A DNA stretch of 64,000 nucleotides from Pseudomonas sp. IAC-BECa141 (GTDB taxonomy: Bacteria; Pseudomonadota; Gammaproteobacteria; Pseudomonadales; Pseudomonadaceae), in NCBI RefSeq assembly GCF_020544405.1, contig NZ_CP065410.1, positions 3,720,001-3,784,000 of the forward strand, written 5' to 3'. A program made the translations under genes and the position numbers. Below are positions 45,867 through 55,267 of this stretch, one piece after another (positions within the stretch are counted from its first letter, which is position 1; each line of letters begins with the position of its first letter). Under the pieces are notes generated by a model. The model saw nothing but the letters and a program-made list of their open reading frames with translations. It ran no database searches and was not told the DNA's origin.

Positions 45867-46943
45867 ATGACTCAACTCTGGATCGGCTTTGCCATTGTCG
45901 TTGTGCTGATGGTCGTGATCGCCGTTCTGATCCGCCGAGTGCACGAACTTCGTCAGCAACTCGCCGAGTATCGCGAACTGCTCACCCGTGCGGCCGAAGG
46001 ACAGAACATTCACCAGGATGGCGACGCCGACCGCTTCAAGCGCAGCCAGTATTTCGCCCGGATCGGCACCTGGGACTGGGAGGTCGACACCGACCGGCTC
46101 TACTGGTCGGATGCGATCTTCGGCATGTTCGGGTTCAAGATCGGCGAGGTGACACCCTCCTACGCCCTGTTTTGCTCGTGCGTGCACCCCGATGATCGCG
46201 CCAAGGTGCGCGCCGGAGAATTGCGCTGTCTGGAAACCGGTGAAAACCACGATGAGGAATACCGCGTGGTCTGGCCCGACGGCACGATTCGCTGGCTGCG
46301 GGAAACCGGCAACGTGGTACGCAACGATCACGACGCGGTGATCAAGATGATGGGCGTGGTGCGCGACATTACCGAAGAAAAGGCTTCGGCCAGCTATCTC
46401 CAGCATCTGGCCCATTTCGATCCGCTGACCGGTCTGCCGAATCGGCTGGTGCTGGAAGAACGGCTATCGGAAGCACTCGAACATGCCCGCGTGACCGAGA
46501 CGCGGGTGGCGCTGGTGTTCATCGATCTCAACGGCTTCAAAGCAATCAACGACCGCTACGGTCACGCCGCCGGCGACCGCGTTTTGATCACTACCGCCAC
46601 TCGCCTGAAACGCATCCTGCGAGTCAGCGACACCGTCGCGCGGATCGGCGGCGATGAATTCGTGGTCATCCTGCAAGGCCTCGCCCCCGGCCTGAACCTG
46701 CAGGACGAAGCCCGCAGCATCTGCCAGAAAATCTTCATCGAATTGTCCCCACCCATTCCGATCGGCAACGACCAACGCCACATCGGCACCAGCCTCGGCG
46801 TCGCCGTATTCCCCGACCACGCGCCGACCATGGATCGCTTGCTGCACATTGCCGATCTGGCGATGTATGAGGCCAAGCGCAGCGGGAACAATCAATATCG
46901 GTTGGGTGGCGGACAGTTGCTGAGTCATGGCCGGGTTGATTGA
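45867..46943 (+). CDS. PAS-GGDEF diguanylate cyclase
   Basis: This 358-residue cyclic-di-GMP synthase has one N-terminal membrane helix (about residues 5-23), a short coiled segment, a PAS fold with PAC end (about 60-170, with SQYFARIGTWDWEVDTDRLYWS and the EYRVVWPDGTIRWLRE strand) and a GGDEF domain. The active site IGGDEFVV is at about 261-268, and the allosteric inhibitory RxxD (RVSD) sits five residues before GGDEF, so it should be active and product-inhibited. The short PAS resembles ligand-binding PAS_3 types. No partner gene is adjacent. Confidence 0.92.
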   Translation: MTQLWIGFAIVVVLMVVIAVLIRRVHELRQQLAEYRELLTRAAEGQNIHQDGDADRFKRSQYFARIGTWDWEVDTDRLYWSDAIFGMFGFKIGEVTPSYALFCSCVHPDDRAKVRAGELRCLETGENHDEEYRVVWPDGTIRWLRETGNVVRNDHDAVIKMMGVVRDITEEKASASYLQHLAHFDPLTGLPNRLVLEERLSEALEHARVTETRVALVFIDLNGFKAINDRYGHAAGDRVLITTATRLKRILRVSDTVARIGGDEFVVILQGLAPGLNLQDEARSICQKIFIELSPPIPIGNDQRHIGTSLGVAVFPDHAPTMDRLLHIADLAMYEAKRSGNNQYRLGGGQLLSHGRVD

Positions 46944-46952
46944 GTCCCCAGG

Positions 46953-47261
46953 CTATTTCTCGACCGGCTGAATCGCCACAATCGTCCCGTTGGTAATCAT
47001 CACCATCACGTATTTATCGTTGATCTGCACCCACTGCGCCTGCGGCTCTGGTTGCTTGAGGCCTTTCTGTTTCCAGTTTTTGATGGCTTTTTCGCTGCGC
47101 TGGTAGATATCCGGGGCGCGGTCGTTGACGTTCAGTTCGCGTTTGCCGGTCGGTGATTGTTCGACAGTATCGTTCGAGGTTTGCGCCGCTTGAACGAGGG
47201 GGCTGATCCCGGCGATGCCGGCGACGAGGGCCAGGCTGGCGATTAGGGTCTTGTTGTTCAT
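46953..47261 (-). CDS. RcnB-like small periplasmic protein
   Basis: This 102-residue protein has a signal peptide (cleavage near VQAAQ). The C-terminal part (APDIYQRSEKAIKNW, QWVQINDKYVMVMITNGTIV) matches the RcnB family linked in E. coli to nickel/cobalt homeostasis. GGAGG lies upstream of the ATG. dmeRF, 4 kb away, is the only metal system nearby and no direct link is shown. Confidence 0.75.
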   Translation of the reverse strand: MNNKTLIASLALVAGIAGISPLVQAAQTSNDTVEQSPTGKRELNVNDRAPDIYQRSEKAIKNWKQKGLKQPEPQAQWVQINDKYVMVMITNGTIVAIQPVEK

Positions 47262-47394
47262 CGGTGAACCTCCTTCAGATGTGTGATACCTGAACTCCGA
47301 CTGCGGGGTTCGGGAATCATTCCGTGTTTTTGGTCTCGGCTGACCGAGAGACTGTAGTCGTCAAAAAGACCGCTATCGCTGGCAGGCTGAATCA

Positions 47395-47451
47395 TTAACT
47401 CCATTCTGCGGATTCAGGCTCGCGTTTACGCTTGAACAGTTTGTTGAACAT
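47395..47451 (-). pseudogene. 5' remnant of a second DUF6708 gene
   Basis: Eighteen codons starting MFNKLFKRKR, nearly identical to the start of the intact DUF6708 gene (MFSKLFKRKS), then a stop. It is part of the 82-base duplicated junction, and no further DUF6708 sequence follows. Confidence 0.75.
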
Positions 47452-47506
47452 CGACAGTCGCCATTTCTTCGCGGGTGAACAACCAGTACGGCGCCTTGCT
47501 CAAGCC
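47425..47506. repeat. duplicated effector/DUF6708 junction, copy 1 (82 bases)
   Basis: Identical to 48679-48760 apart from one base (T at 47444, C at 48698). The offset between the copies is 1254 bases. It spans the end of the effector gene and the start of the DUF6708 gene, and marks the boundary of a gene cassette. Confidence 0.9.
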
Positions 47507-47512
47507 GTCCCT
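47426..47512 (-). pseudogene. 3' tail of a second VasX-like effector gene
   Basis: After the DUF6708 stop at 47515 the - strand resumes with the last ~27 codons of the effector gene (LSKAPYWLFTREEMATVDVQ to the stop at 47426), identical to the intact effector's end. It overlaps the DUF6708 remnant by 26 bases exactly as in the intact pair. All upstream effector sequence is missing. Confidence 0.75.
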
Positions 47513-47514
47513 GC

Positions 47515-48705
47515 TCAATGCAGCCCCGCCGCTTTGCAGGCATCGACGAAATTGATGCCTTTTTTGTCCATGGCGTGTTTGACCAGCGCGTTGGCTTTTT
47601 GCAGCGCGGGGCTGGGTTTGGCCCATTGCTCGGGAGGCAGGGGTTGCGACCAGGCTTGCACGCTGTCCGGCAGGGTCGGACGACCTTTGCGGTGGGCCCA
47701 TTCGGCGATCAGGTAGGGCATTTTCCAGAAGGTCAGGACGCGGCGGACGTACCACCAGCGCAGGGGCCATCGGGTGCGTTTACCGTAACCGTAACGGTGG
47801 CGCTGTTCGGCGCTCAGGTCTTCGGCGCCATCGTCTAACGAGCCCATGAAGCGCGCTCCTTTACGTTCAATTTCAAACGTATGCAGTCCTTCATAAGGTT
47901 TGAGCTCGTCTTCGGTCGGGGTCAGCCCCAGCAGAACGAGCATGGGATTGGGCGTATCCACCAACTCCCCTTCCTCCATGTAATTGCGAATCGACGCCCA
48001 CATGCCCAGCGCATGCACGTCGCTGGGCTGGGCCATCAGGATAAATTGCACGGTGTCGTGCTCTTCGTCCTCCAGCCCCATGCCGAAGGTGTAATCACGC
48101 AGGGCGCCGTAACCGGTGACGCCCTGACTGCGCGCGACCCAGGCCACCACACTTTCCCACGGCACGATCAGTACGCGATGAGTGGTGTCGTCGATGTAGC
48201 AGACTTCGCGGCGTTGGCGGTTGAAGCGTACGGGGTAGCTTTTGGCGAGGGTTCGGACGTTGGAGAGCATGCCGTAGACGTAGCCACCAATTGGAATAAC
48301 GGATAAAAGCGAACCCGTGACGAAAACTTGCAATCCATCCCAAACTATTTCAGAAAACTTCCGACTGAATTCTGATGGGCTGAAAAATACAAGCCAGATA
48401 GAGATGAGAACAGGCATTAAAAAAGCGAGGAACAAAACCATCCAAATCCCGGCAGCCAAGATTTTCGCTTGCTCAACTGTGCCCCGATTATTCCCCCCCA
48501 ACTCCAGAAAGGTCTCATTCATCTCCGAAAAGTTACGCCGGGACACCTGAGCCTGCCCGGTGTAAACCGGCAGCGGCGCCAGAAACAGGGTTTCATTCAG
48601 CCCGCGGACCCGCAACTCCCCGGCGCTCGGCCGTTGGCTGCGAATGTCCGGTGCCGGGTCTTTGGTTTCGGGCTTGCTTTTACGCTTGAACAGTTTGCTG
48701 AACAT
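47515..48705 (-). CDS. DUF6708 family membrane protein, probable T6SS immunity/accessory protein
   Basis: This 396-residue protein has two close membrane helices (about 84-110 and 125-148), a basic N-terminus (KLFKRKSKPE) and a large C-terminal cytosolic or periplasmic part with conserved Trp/Arg-rich RTRWPLRWWYVRRVL. DUF6708 genes commonly follow VasX-like effectors. Immunity is the simplest inference because membrane-inserted proteins protect against pore-forming effectors. It starts 26 bases inside the effector's end. The junction and its copy at 47425 show that the pair moves or duplicates as a unit. Confidence 0.8.
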   Translation of the reverse strand: MFSKLFKRKSKPETKDPAPDIRSQRPSAGELRVRGLNETLFLAPLPVYTGQAQVSRRNFSEMNETFLELGGNNRGTVEQAKILAAGIWMVLFLAFLMPVLISIWLVFFSPSEFSRKFSEIVWDGLQVFVTGSLLSVIPIGGYVYGMLSNVRTLAKSYPVRFNRQRREVCYIDDTTHRVLIVPWESVVAWVARSQGVTGYGALRDYTFGMGLEDEEHDTVQFILMAQPSDVHALGMWASIRNYMEEGELVDTPNPMLVLLGLTPTEDELKPYEGLHTFEIERKGARFMGSLDDGAEDLSAEQRHRYGYGKRTRWPLRWWYVRRVLTFWKMPYLIAEWAHRKGRPTLPDSVQAWSQPLPPEQWAKPSPALQKANALVKHAMDKKGINFVDACKAAGLH

Positions 48706-48760
48706 CGACAGTCGCCATTTCTTCGCGGGTGAACAACCAGTACGGCGCCTTGCTCAAGCC
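48679..48760. repeat. duplicated effector/DUF6708 junction, copy 2 (82 bases)
   Basis: The intact copy: last ~27 codons of the effector on the - strand overlapping the first nine codons of DUF6708. See 47425-47506. Confidence 0.9.
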
Positions 48761-51700
48761 ATCAGGCAAGGTTTCGACGGGGTCGAGGGTGAACCGGCCC
48801 TGGGCCGGCAAACGTACACCACGTTCCGTGGCGATGCGCAGATCGCGCAGGACGAAACAGGTGCGGTGTATCAGGTCACGTCCGGCTTCCAGTTGGTAAC
48901 CGATGTTGAGCGCCAGAGCGAAGTCCGTCGTTTGCAAGGCCTCGGCGATAGGCAACTGCAGGGTCAGTACCTCGTCTCCCTGACTGACGACTACGGCAAC
49001 CGCGGCCCACGCGGCGCTGCTTTCCTGCCAGCGCCGGGGTGGCAGCTGACTGTTGTAGGGACCGTGAATCGGTACTGCACGGGTCTGTTGATGGGCCAAC
49101 AGTTGCAATTGACGGCTGTCCATTTCCCGGGTGCGCACGCCGGGCAGTCTGAGCTGCAAACAGGTGCGCTTGCCCTCGCGGATCAGTTCGCAGGTTGGCT
49201 GTTGCACCACCCTTGCCAATGCGCTCCAGTCTTCCGGCAGGCTGCGTTGCAGGTCGGCGGCGCCCCAGGCACTCGCTTGCAGCCACTTTTGCAAGGCGTC
49301 CAGATTGAAGTAGTTGTACAAGCCCTCGCCCAGCAGTTGCAGAGCCGTACCGATCAAACCCACAAGGTTGGCCTGGGCGGCGATGCCCAGCAGTCGGGGA
49401 CTGGCTTCAGCCCAGGCAATAGCACGCAGTTCGGCGGGTTTTCTCAGAACCTGAGTGATGATCGACGTCGTGTGTTTGGCGCCCCAGGTATTGGTGCCCA
49501 CTAGGGTAGCGTCACCGGCAATTTGCAAGGTGGTGGCAGCTAACTCCTGATAATTACCTTCGGCCAACGCTTTACCCCATTGCTGCGAATGTTTGACTGA
49601 ATCGGTTATGGCAGCCAAACCACCGAATATGAATGCTCCAAACCCCGCCCCCGCCGTCCAGCGCCCTAACCGACTCATGGAGTTGAGCTTGCCAGCGGCA
49701 CTGTCCATTTGTTCGATATGCGCCTGAAGGATCGTCACCGACAGACCTTGAACTACGGCAAATCCCGCTGCCAGCATGCCAACCGATGATTCGAATAGTG
49801 TCCCCCAGTCAGGAAGCGGCGCCGTGCCCTTTTTACCAAATGCACTCAACGCCTCAACAAACTTCTGCCCCTGATAAACAAACAGCAATAACGCAATCCC
49901 GTCGCCCTTGGACTTCAACGCACCCGCCATCGGTTTGCCAAACGTTCCCGTCGCGCGGAAATCACGTACGGTGCGCTGCATTTCTTCCCGTAACCCCGGA
50001 GCCATGCCGTCGATCACCGTGCCAATCTGGCCCGGCCCGCTTGAACCGACGGTCAGGGCGCGACTTAGGTTGTCTTCCAGCGGCAGGAGCGCGGCCTTGA
50101 GCTGGTTGATCCGCTGGTTGTGCACCTGCTCACTGCCTGGGGCGGCGAGGCCGTAGATCTGCCGCGACAATTCGCGATGACGCAGTTTGTAGGTCTCACT
50201 GAGCTGGCGACGCAGGTCGAGCGCGGCATCGCGGCTCTTGTTGAAGGCCTGAAACTCGGACGCCGACGCTGCCCGCAAGGTCAAGCCGCTACGGGAAAAC
50301 TCGCGCAGCAGCTGCAGTCGCGTTGAGATACCGAGACTACGGATGAAGCTGGCTGGGTCGACTGGTTGTTGGCGTTTGAATTCTGAGTGTGCCCGATTCA
50401 ACTGATCCGCTGCGATCAGTTGATGCGCCGGCACGTAAGCCCCATCCAACAAACTCTGCAGCCCACTAAACCGCCCATTCAGATCCGCAAAGTTGGGTAA
50501 CCGCTCATTCATCAAGCTTCTGAACTGATTGGTCAGCACGTTAACCGCATCAAGACTTTCCTGCGCCGCCGCGGCCTTGATCGAGAAGCTGCTCAGGTCC
50601 ATGAGTTTCTTGCTCACGTCCCGCTGATCGGCAAGGGTCAAGGTGTCCAGCCCTGGCACGACGGTCAGCAGGTTGCTTTCCAGATAGGCCGCCAGTTTTT
50701 CCGTGGCCTCACTGTTCCAGCACAGGGCTGCGACGCAGAGGAACTCGGTTTCAAGGCGATGGCGGATATGTTCGTCGTTGCGAAAGTCGTAATACCAGGC
50801 CGCCCGGTGAAAGTGACCGGCGACGATCATGTCCAGGCGATCTTCGCGAATGGCCTGCAAGCGCGTGTGCCAATGGCTCAGCAGCGTCTGCTGCTGGCTG
50901 ACGAACGCTTGCATGTCGGCGCGGTTGATCAGGTGATCGATGCCGCGCTGGCCGAGCTCCTTTCCGAACAACGCCTGCCATGTCTGCAAGTGCAGTGCCG
51001 CGATAGTGTCTCGGTGTTTTTGCCAAAGCACCTGACCCAGGGCGTCCAGCAGGTTGACGGTCGCGCGCGCATAAGGATCGGTCGCGGCCGCTTTTCGCCA
51101 ATGGTCTTCATCGCCAAATATTGGCCGCCCGGCGTGGTCGCGTTTGGTACGCAAGTAGTCCTCAATGACTGCCTGTTGCTCAGCGTTGGTTTCGTCCCTC
51201 AGGGCTTTGGCGGCGGGGTCGGTGCTGGCCAGTGCATCAAGGCGTGCCGGGGTCACTTCGTACAACGACTGGATGTAGGCGCCGGTGAGGTAGCGACGCT
51301 GGGCGGCCTCATCGCTACTCCAATGATCGAGCCAGTCCGCGACCTTCAGTTGGGCGCTGGCCAGGTCGCGCATCACACCAAAGTCGTCACGCAAAACCAG
51401 AAACAGGTAATCGTTCTGATGCGCCCCCAGCACTTGGCTGCTGAGGGTTTCAATCGACGTGCTTTTGAACAGTGATGTGTCTTCCCAAGCGTAAGACTGG
51501 CGTTGCTGCGGGTTGGCACCCTCGGGCAGATCCATTGGCGCGGTTTTTTCCGCAACCTCGGCCAGCCAGGTATCCGCCTGACGTTGGCTCAGCAGGTGCA
51601 TGCCGCCCTTGTCCGGACAGGCACTCGCCAGTTCGATGCGTTGCATCCAGTGCTCACGCTCAGCGACGTCCTTGAGCACTTGCGAACATTTGTAGGCCGT

Positions 51701-52093
51701 CCACTGGATTTCCGAATAGCTGGCGAACAACGTGTGCTGCCGGGAGAACACCAATTGCGGCTCGCCAATCGACGTGGTGCGCATGTCGCTGGCGACTTCC
51801 CGACCCTTCCAGACCAGTTTGCTGATCTGGCCTTGCTCAATGCGGTATTCATGCAGGTAACCGGTGCCGTTATCAATGATGTACAGGTAGCCGTCACGCA
51901 GCAGACGAATGCCCAACGGTTGGCTGTTCAGCTTGAGCGGTATGCTCAGTTCGGCTGAAGGATCGAGGTTTTCCACCAGACCGTAGCGCAGGGGCAGCAA
52001 CTGCACTTTTTCGCTCATCAAGAAGCACTGCCCCATAGGTGAGCGGATGTCTTGGGTGCTTTTGGCCAGGGCGGCGATATTGGCGGCTGTCAT
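48680..52093 (-). CDS. VasX/BTH_I2691-like T6SS effector with C-terminal membrane segments
   Basis: This 1137-residue protein has an N-terminal domain (about 1-200; for example LLPLRYGLVENLDPSAELSIPLK and RLLRDGYLYIIDNGTGYLHEY) that matches the VasX-type T6SS effector N-terminus. A long helical middle follows, then hydrophobic stretches at about residues 730-745, 768-790, 811-830 and 898-921, consistent with a colicin-like pore former acting on the target inner membrane. The start overlaps the DUF4123 adaptor gene (ATGA). It is delivered by the VgrG encoded upstream through the adaptor. C-terminal toxicity is inferred. Confidence 0.85.
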   Translation of the reverse strand: MTAANIAALAKSTQDIRSPMGQCFLMSEKVQLLPLRYGLVENLDPSAELSIPLKLNSQPLGIRLLRDGYLYIIDNGTGYLHEYRIEQGQISKLVWKGREVASDMRTTSIGEPQLVFSRQHTLFASYSEIQWTAYKCSQVLKDVAEREHWMQRIELASACPDKGGMHLLSQRQADTWLAEVAEKTAPMDLPEGANPQQRQSYAWEDTSLFKSTSIETLSSQVLGAHQNDYLFLVLRDDFGVMRDLASAQLKVADWLDHWSSDEAAQRRYLTGAYIQSLYEVTPARLDALASTDPAAKALRDETNAEQQAVIEDYLRTKRDHAGRPIFGDEDHWRKAAATDPYARATVNLLDALGQVLWQKHRDTIAALHLQTWQALFGKELGQRGIDHLINRADMQAFVSQQQTLLSHWHTRLQAIREDRLDMIVAGHFHRAAWYYDFRNDEHIRHRLETEFLCVAALCWNSEATEKLAAYLESNLLTVVPGLDTLTLADQRDVSKKLMDLSSFSIKAAAAQESLDAVNVLTNQFRSLMNERLPNFADLNGRFSGLQSLLDGAYVPAHQLIAADQLNRAHSEFKRQQPVDPASFIRSLGISTRLQLLREFSRSGLTLRAASASEFQAFNKSRDAALDLRRQLSETYKLRHRELSRQIYGLAAPGSEQVHNQRINQLKAALLPLEDNLSRALTVGSSGPGQIGTVIDGMAPGLREEMQRTVRDFRATGTFGKPMAGALKSKGDGIALLLFVYQGQKFVEALSAFGKKGTAPLPDWGTLFESSVGMLAAGFAVVQGLSVTILQAHIEQMDSAAGKLNSMSRLGRWTAGAGFGAFIFGGLAAITDSVKHSQQWGKALAEGNYQELAATTLQIAGDATLVGTNTWGAKHTTSIITQVLRKPAELRAIAWAEASPRLLGIAAQANLVGLIGTALQLLGEGLYNYFNLDALQKWLQASAWGAADLQRSLPEDWSALARVVQQPTCELIREGKRTCLQLRLPGVRTREMDSRQLQLLAHQQTRAVPIHGPYNSQLPPRRWQESSAAWAAVAVVVSQGDEVLTLQLPIAEALQTTDFALALNIGYQLEAGRDLIHRTCFVLRDLRIATERGVRLPAQGRFTLDPVETLPDGLSKAPYWLFTREEMATVDVQQTVQA

Positions 52094-52965
52094 GACAAAT
52101 CTCCCGGCAGACGGGTCGAACGTTCATGCGCCAGCTCGGCAGCGCGTTGCACGCGTTTCAGCGGGCACTGCTGTGAAGGCACGGTCAGCAGCTCGACAAT
52201 GTCCGGGTGACTCTCCAATGGCTGCCCGGCCAGATAGCCCAACACGTTGGCGTAGAGCGTGATTTCCTGTTCTGAGGTGAAGCCTTGTTCATAGGCCTGT
52301 TGCGCTGTTTTTTCGGCAAATCGAAGGCGTTCCCGATCTGCGCAGGACGCCATGAATCCGGGGAAATACCGCCGCAAGTGATCGTTGAGGCCAATCACCG
52401 ACTGATGAAACTGTGCCTCTCCCAGCGCCGTGAGTTCCCCTTCGGTCAACTGATAGATCTCGGGGGTGTCGGGCGCGGCATGATCCACACGTTGATGTTG
52501 TAGCCAGGTGGCCCGAAGCCCATCAGGCAGGCACAGATGCTGGACGGGGCCAAACCAGCGTGTGCTGTTGGCCTGCTGCGCAAGGTCGAGCAATTGATGC
52601 ATGACAGCGGGATCGCCGATGCGCAGCATGACCTCCACCGTGCTCGGATGTTTGACGGCGAGCAGACGACGCCAGTGCTTGCAGAGCGTTGCTGTATCAG
52701 CATCGCTGAACAGCAAAAATCCCCATTCCAATGCGGCGCTTTCCTGAAAGTACGTCAGCAACGGATCGTCTGCGCCGTTGAGGGTGATCAGGTACGGCGA
52801 TATATCTGCCAGTTCCTGCCAGCGCGTGCCTTGATAGAGGCAATACGCCGGGCTGTTCCAACGTTGCAGGCATTGCGGCAGATCGGGGGTGCTCACACCG
52901 TCCAGCAGCAAGTAAGCCGGCACGGACCAAGGCAAGTCATGGGGTAACGAAGGGAGTTCAAGCAT
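52090..52965 (-). CDS. DUF4123 domain T6SS adaptor (Tap/TEC/VasW-like)
   Basis: This 291-residue DUF4123 protein loads a specific effector onto its VgrG spike. The LPWSVPAYLLLDGVSTPDLPQCL opening and GFLLFSDADTATLCKHWRRLLAVKHP are typical of the domain (about residues 15-130); the C-terminal half is variable, as expected for effector recognition. The ATG at 52965 with GGAGAGG upstream overlaps the vgrG end by eight bases. It is placed between vgrG and the effector it should chaperone. Confidence 0.88.
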   Translation of the reverse strand: MLELPSLPHDLPWSVPAYLLLDGVSTPDLPQCLQRWNSPAYCLYQGTRWQELADISPYLITLNGADDPLLTYFQESAALEWGFLLFSDADTATLCKHWRRLLAVKHPSTVEVMLRIGDPAVMHQLLDLAQQANSTRWFGPVQHLCLPDGLRATWLQHQRVDHAAPDTPEIYQLTEGELTALGEAQFHQSVIGLNDHLRRYFPGFMASCADRERLRFAEKTAQQAYEQGFTSEQEITLYANVLGYLAGQPLESHPDIVELLTVPSQQCPLKRVQRAAELAHERSTRLPGDLS

Positions 52966-54970
52966 CGGCCTCTCCACGTGGTTGGGTGGCTTCGCACACC
53001 GCGCAGATCGGCCTTCTGGCCATCAGGGCCAAACGCTGTGACTGGAGCAATACGGGGGCCGGAGGTTTTTTTTCGGTTGATGGCGTTGCTGATAACGCCG
53101 CGATACCCGCCACCGGCGCACCACCCTCGACAATCGCCACGCTGCTGAAGATCCCGCCCGAATTGATCACGATGTGATGCCCGCCCGCCGTCAGCGTCAG
53201 GCTGGTCCCGGCATCGATCACCACCTGGCTGGCGGTGACCCGCGCATGGGGGCCGGCCTGGATGACCAGCGTGCCGTCCGCCGTGGTGCTGCTGTTGCCG
53301 CTGATGCTGAGCAGATCGTCGGTGCCGATGACCGTATGGCGCGTTCCGTCGGTGGTGTGTCGTTCATCCGCCTTGATCAGGCTGGTGCTCTGGTTGTCCA
53401 CCTGCTGGAAACGGTCGCGCCGGATCTGGCTGTGGCTGTCATTGAGGATCAGTTGTTCGAAGTCGCGCTCGGCCCGCAGGTAGATTTTTTCCTGCCCGGC
53501 ACGGTCTTCGATCATCAGTTCGTTGTAGCCGCCGGTGTGTGGCGAACTGTGGCTGCGCAGCACGGTTTTGCTCTTGTGCTCAGGCAGGGTGTAGGGCACC
53601 GAGGTGACTTTGTTGGCCACGCACCCGGTAATCAGCGGCTGATCCGGATCACCCTCCAGAAAGGTCACCAGCACTTCCATGCCGATGCGCGGGATCGTCA
53701 CCGAGCCGAAGCTTTCACCGGCCCAACTCGACGAAACCCGTAGCCAGCAACTGCTGCGCTCACTGTCGAGTTCGGCGCGGTCCCATGGGAACTCGCACTT
53801 CACCCGGCCAAACTCATCGCAATAGATCTCTTCGCCGACCGGCCCGGTGACTCGGGCGGTCTGACTGACCAGCGGACGACGAGGTGCCGGCAGCGGTGGC
53901 CGGAACACCACCTCGGCAGGGATGACGCTGAAGGTATTGCGATAACCCTGGGTGAAACCGTCGGTGTCTTTCGCATCGCTGGTGACCGATTCTTCAAGCA
54001 CCTGGGGCTGACGCCCCTCGTGGGAAACGCTGAGCAACAGCCACAGGTCGTTGCAGTGTTGGCGCGGGTGTTCGGCCAGTTCAAAGAGATGGCCGCTGCG
54101 CAGGTTGGCTTGATCGCTCTCTCCTTCACCCAGCTCATAGTCGGCGCGAGAGCGCTCAAGCGCCTGCCGTGCGAGCTGCTTGCCGCGTCTTTCGTTCTCG
54201 ATCAACAGCGGATAGCGGTAATCCTCCAGCACCGGAGTGAAATCGGCGGTAAAGCGACTCTCGACCAGCAGGCTCGGGCGCTTGAGGTCATAGTCGCGGC
54301 GCACGACCGTGCTGGTGCGGGTGCCGGTACGAATGCTGAAACGGCTGACCACCGAGTGCTCGGCCACCATGCCGGAGTCCTGCCGATAGGGCGTGGCGCC
54401 AAGCTTGGGTAAAAACACCTGGTCATCGGTGAAGACCAGCAGATGCCCGTCCACCGAGTGCTGGTGATGCCAGGCGATACCGTCCTCGGCGCACAGGCGC
54501 TGGATGAACTCCAGATCGGATTCGCCGTACTGGGTGCAGTAATCACGGGGCGGATTCGCCGCGACATGAAAGCTGAAGGCATCCGCTTGAATGCCATGCC
54601 CCTTGAGCACCTGCGCGATGATCTGCGGCACCGTACGCTGCTGGAAAATCCGCTGATCACGACCGAACTGCAAGTAGTGCAGCGCCGGCACCAGTGTCAG
54701 GTGGTAGCGGGTCAGACGCTTGCCCGACTCACCCGCCAACACATCCTCGATATGCCCGTGAATGCCTTCGCCGTTGTGGCCAAACTGCAGAAACGCGGGC
54801 CGGGCAAGCAAGCTTTCCAGATCGAAATCCGAGTGTTCGCTGACCAGTTCAATGTGAATGCCGTAGAGGGTGCTGATCGCTTCGGTGCCGCTGAAGGCCA
54901 GGACCTTGAAGTCGTGGCGGATCGCAGGAATCTGCAACACGAAATGCGCCGCATTGGCCGACCGGAACAT
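52958..54970 (-). CDS. vgrG: T6SS spike protein VgrG (VgrG/Rhs-type, with DUF2345)
   Basis: This 670-residue trimeric spike has a gp27-like region from FRSANAAHFVLQIP to about 380, a gp5 OB-fold (GEEIYCDEFGRVKCEFPWDR, SWAGESFGSVTIPRIGMEVLVTFLEGDPDQPLITG) and a DUF2345 beta-helix end (TLVIQAGPHARVTASQVVID). The ATG at 54970 has TAAGGA upstream, better than the TTG at 55012. No other T6SS structural genes are in the window, so this is an orphan vgrG cargo island used by an apparatus encoded elsewhere. Confidence 0.93.
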   Translation of the reverse strand: MFRSANAAHFVLQIPAIRHDFKVLAFSGTEAISTLYGIHIELVSEHSDFDLESLLARPAFLQFGHNGEGIHGHIEDVLAGESGKRLTRYHLTLVPALHYLQFGRDQRIFQQRTVPQIIAQVLKGHGIQADAFSFHVAANPPRDYCTQYGESDLEFIQRLCAEDGIAWHHQHSVDGHLLVFTDDQVFLPKLGATPYRQDSGMVAEHSVVSRFSIRTGTRTSTVVRRDYDLKRPSLLVESRFTADFTPVLEDYRYPLLIENERRGKQLARQALERSRADYELGEGESDQANLRSGHLFELAEHPRQHCNDLWLLLSVSHEGRQPQVLEESVTSDAKDTDGFTQGYRNTFSVIPAEVVFRPPLPAPRRPLVSQTARVTGPVGEEIYCDEFGRVKCEFPWDRAELDSERSSCWLRVSSSWAGESFGSVTIPRIGMEVLVTFLEGDPDQPLITGCVANKVTSVPYTLPEHKSKTVLRSHSSPHTGGYNELMIEDRAGQEKIYLRAERDFEQLILNDSHSQIRRDRFQQVDNQSTSLIKADERHTTDGTRHTVIGTDDLLSISGNSSTTADGTLVIQAGPHARVTASQVVIDAGTSLTLTAGGHHIVINSGGIFSSVAIVEGGAPVAGIAALSATPSTEKKPPAPVLLQSQRLALMARRPICAVCEATQPRGEADA

Positions 54971-55267
54971 ACGCTTATCCTTAAGCAAAGAGGAAAAGAG
55001 CGCGATGTCCAAACCGTCCGTGGTTCGTGCTCGCGAGAATTGGCGGGCACGCTATCAAGGGAAGGCAGTGATTTTATGTAAGGCGCTTCGTCAGTCTTTG
55101 TAGGAACAGTCGCTAAATAGGAACAACTGCATTGATCCGCTCCGCACATCAATCCATGCCAACTATGCAATTAACAAATCGATCCCTGCGCGCCACTATC
55201 CGCCCCAATAAAAACCGTGCGCCGCCTCCCCGTCGCGCACGTCATAAAAGCGGTGGAGTACTTTTCT

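Noticed and set aside
47334..47351. Small hairpin TCTCGG-CTGA-CCGAGA upstream of the RcnB-like gene
   Set aside because: Six-base stem with no associated signal; expected by chance in GC-rich DNA.
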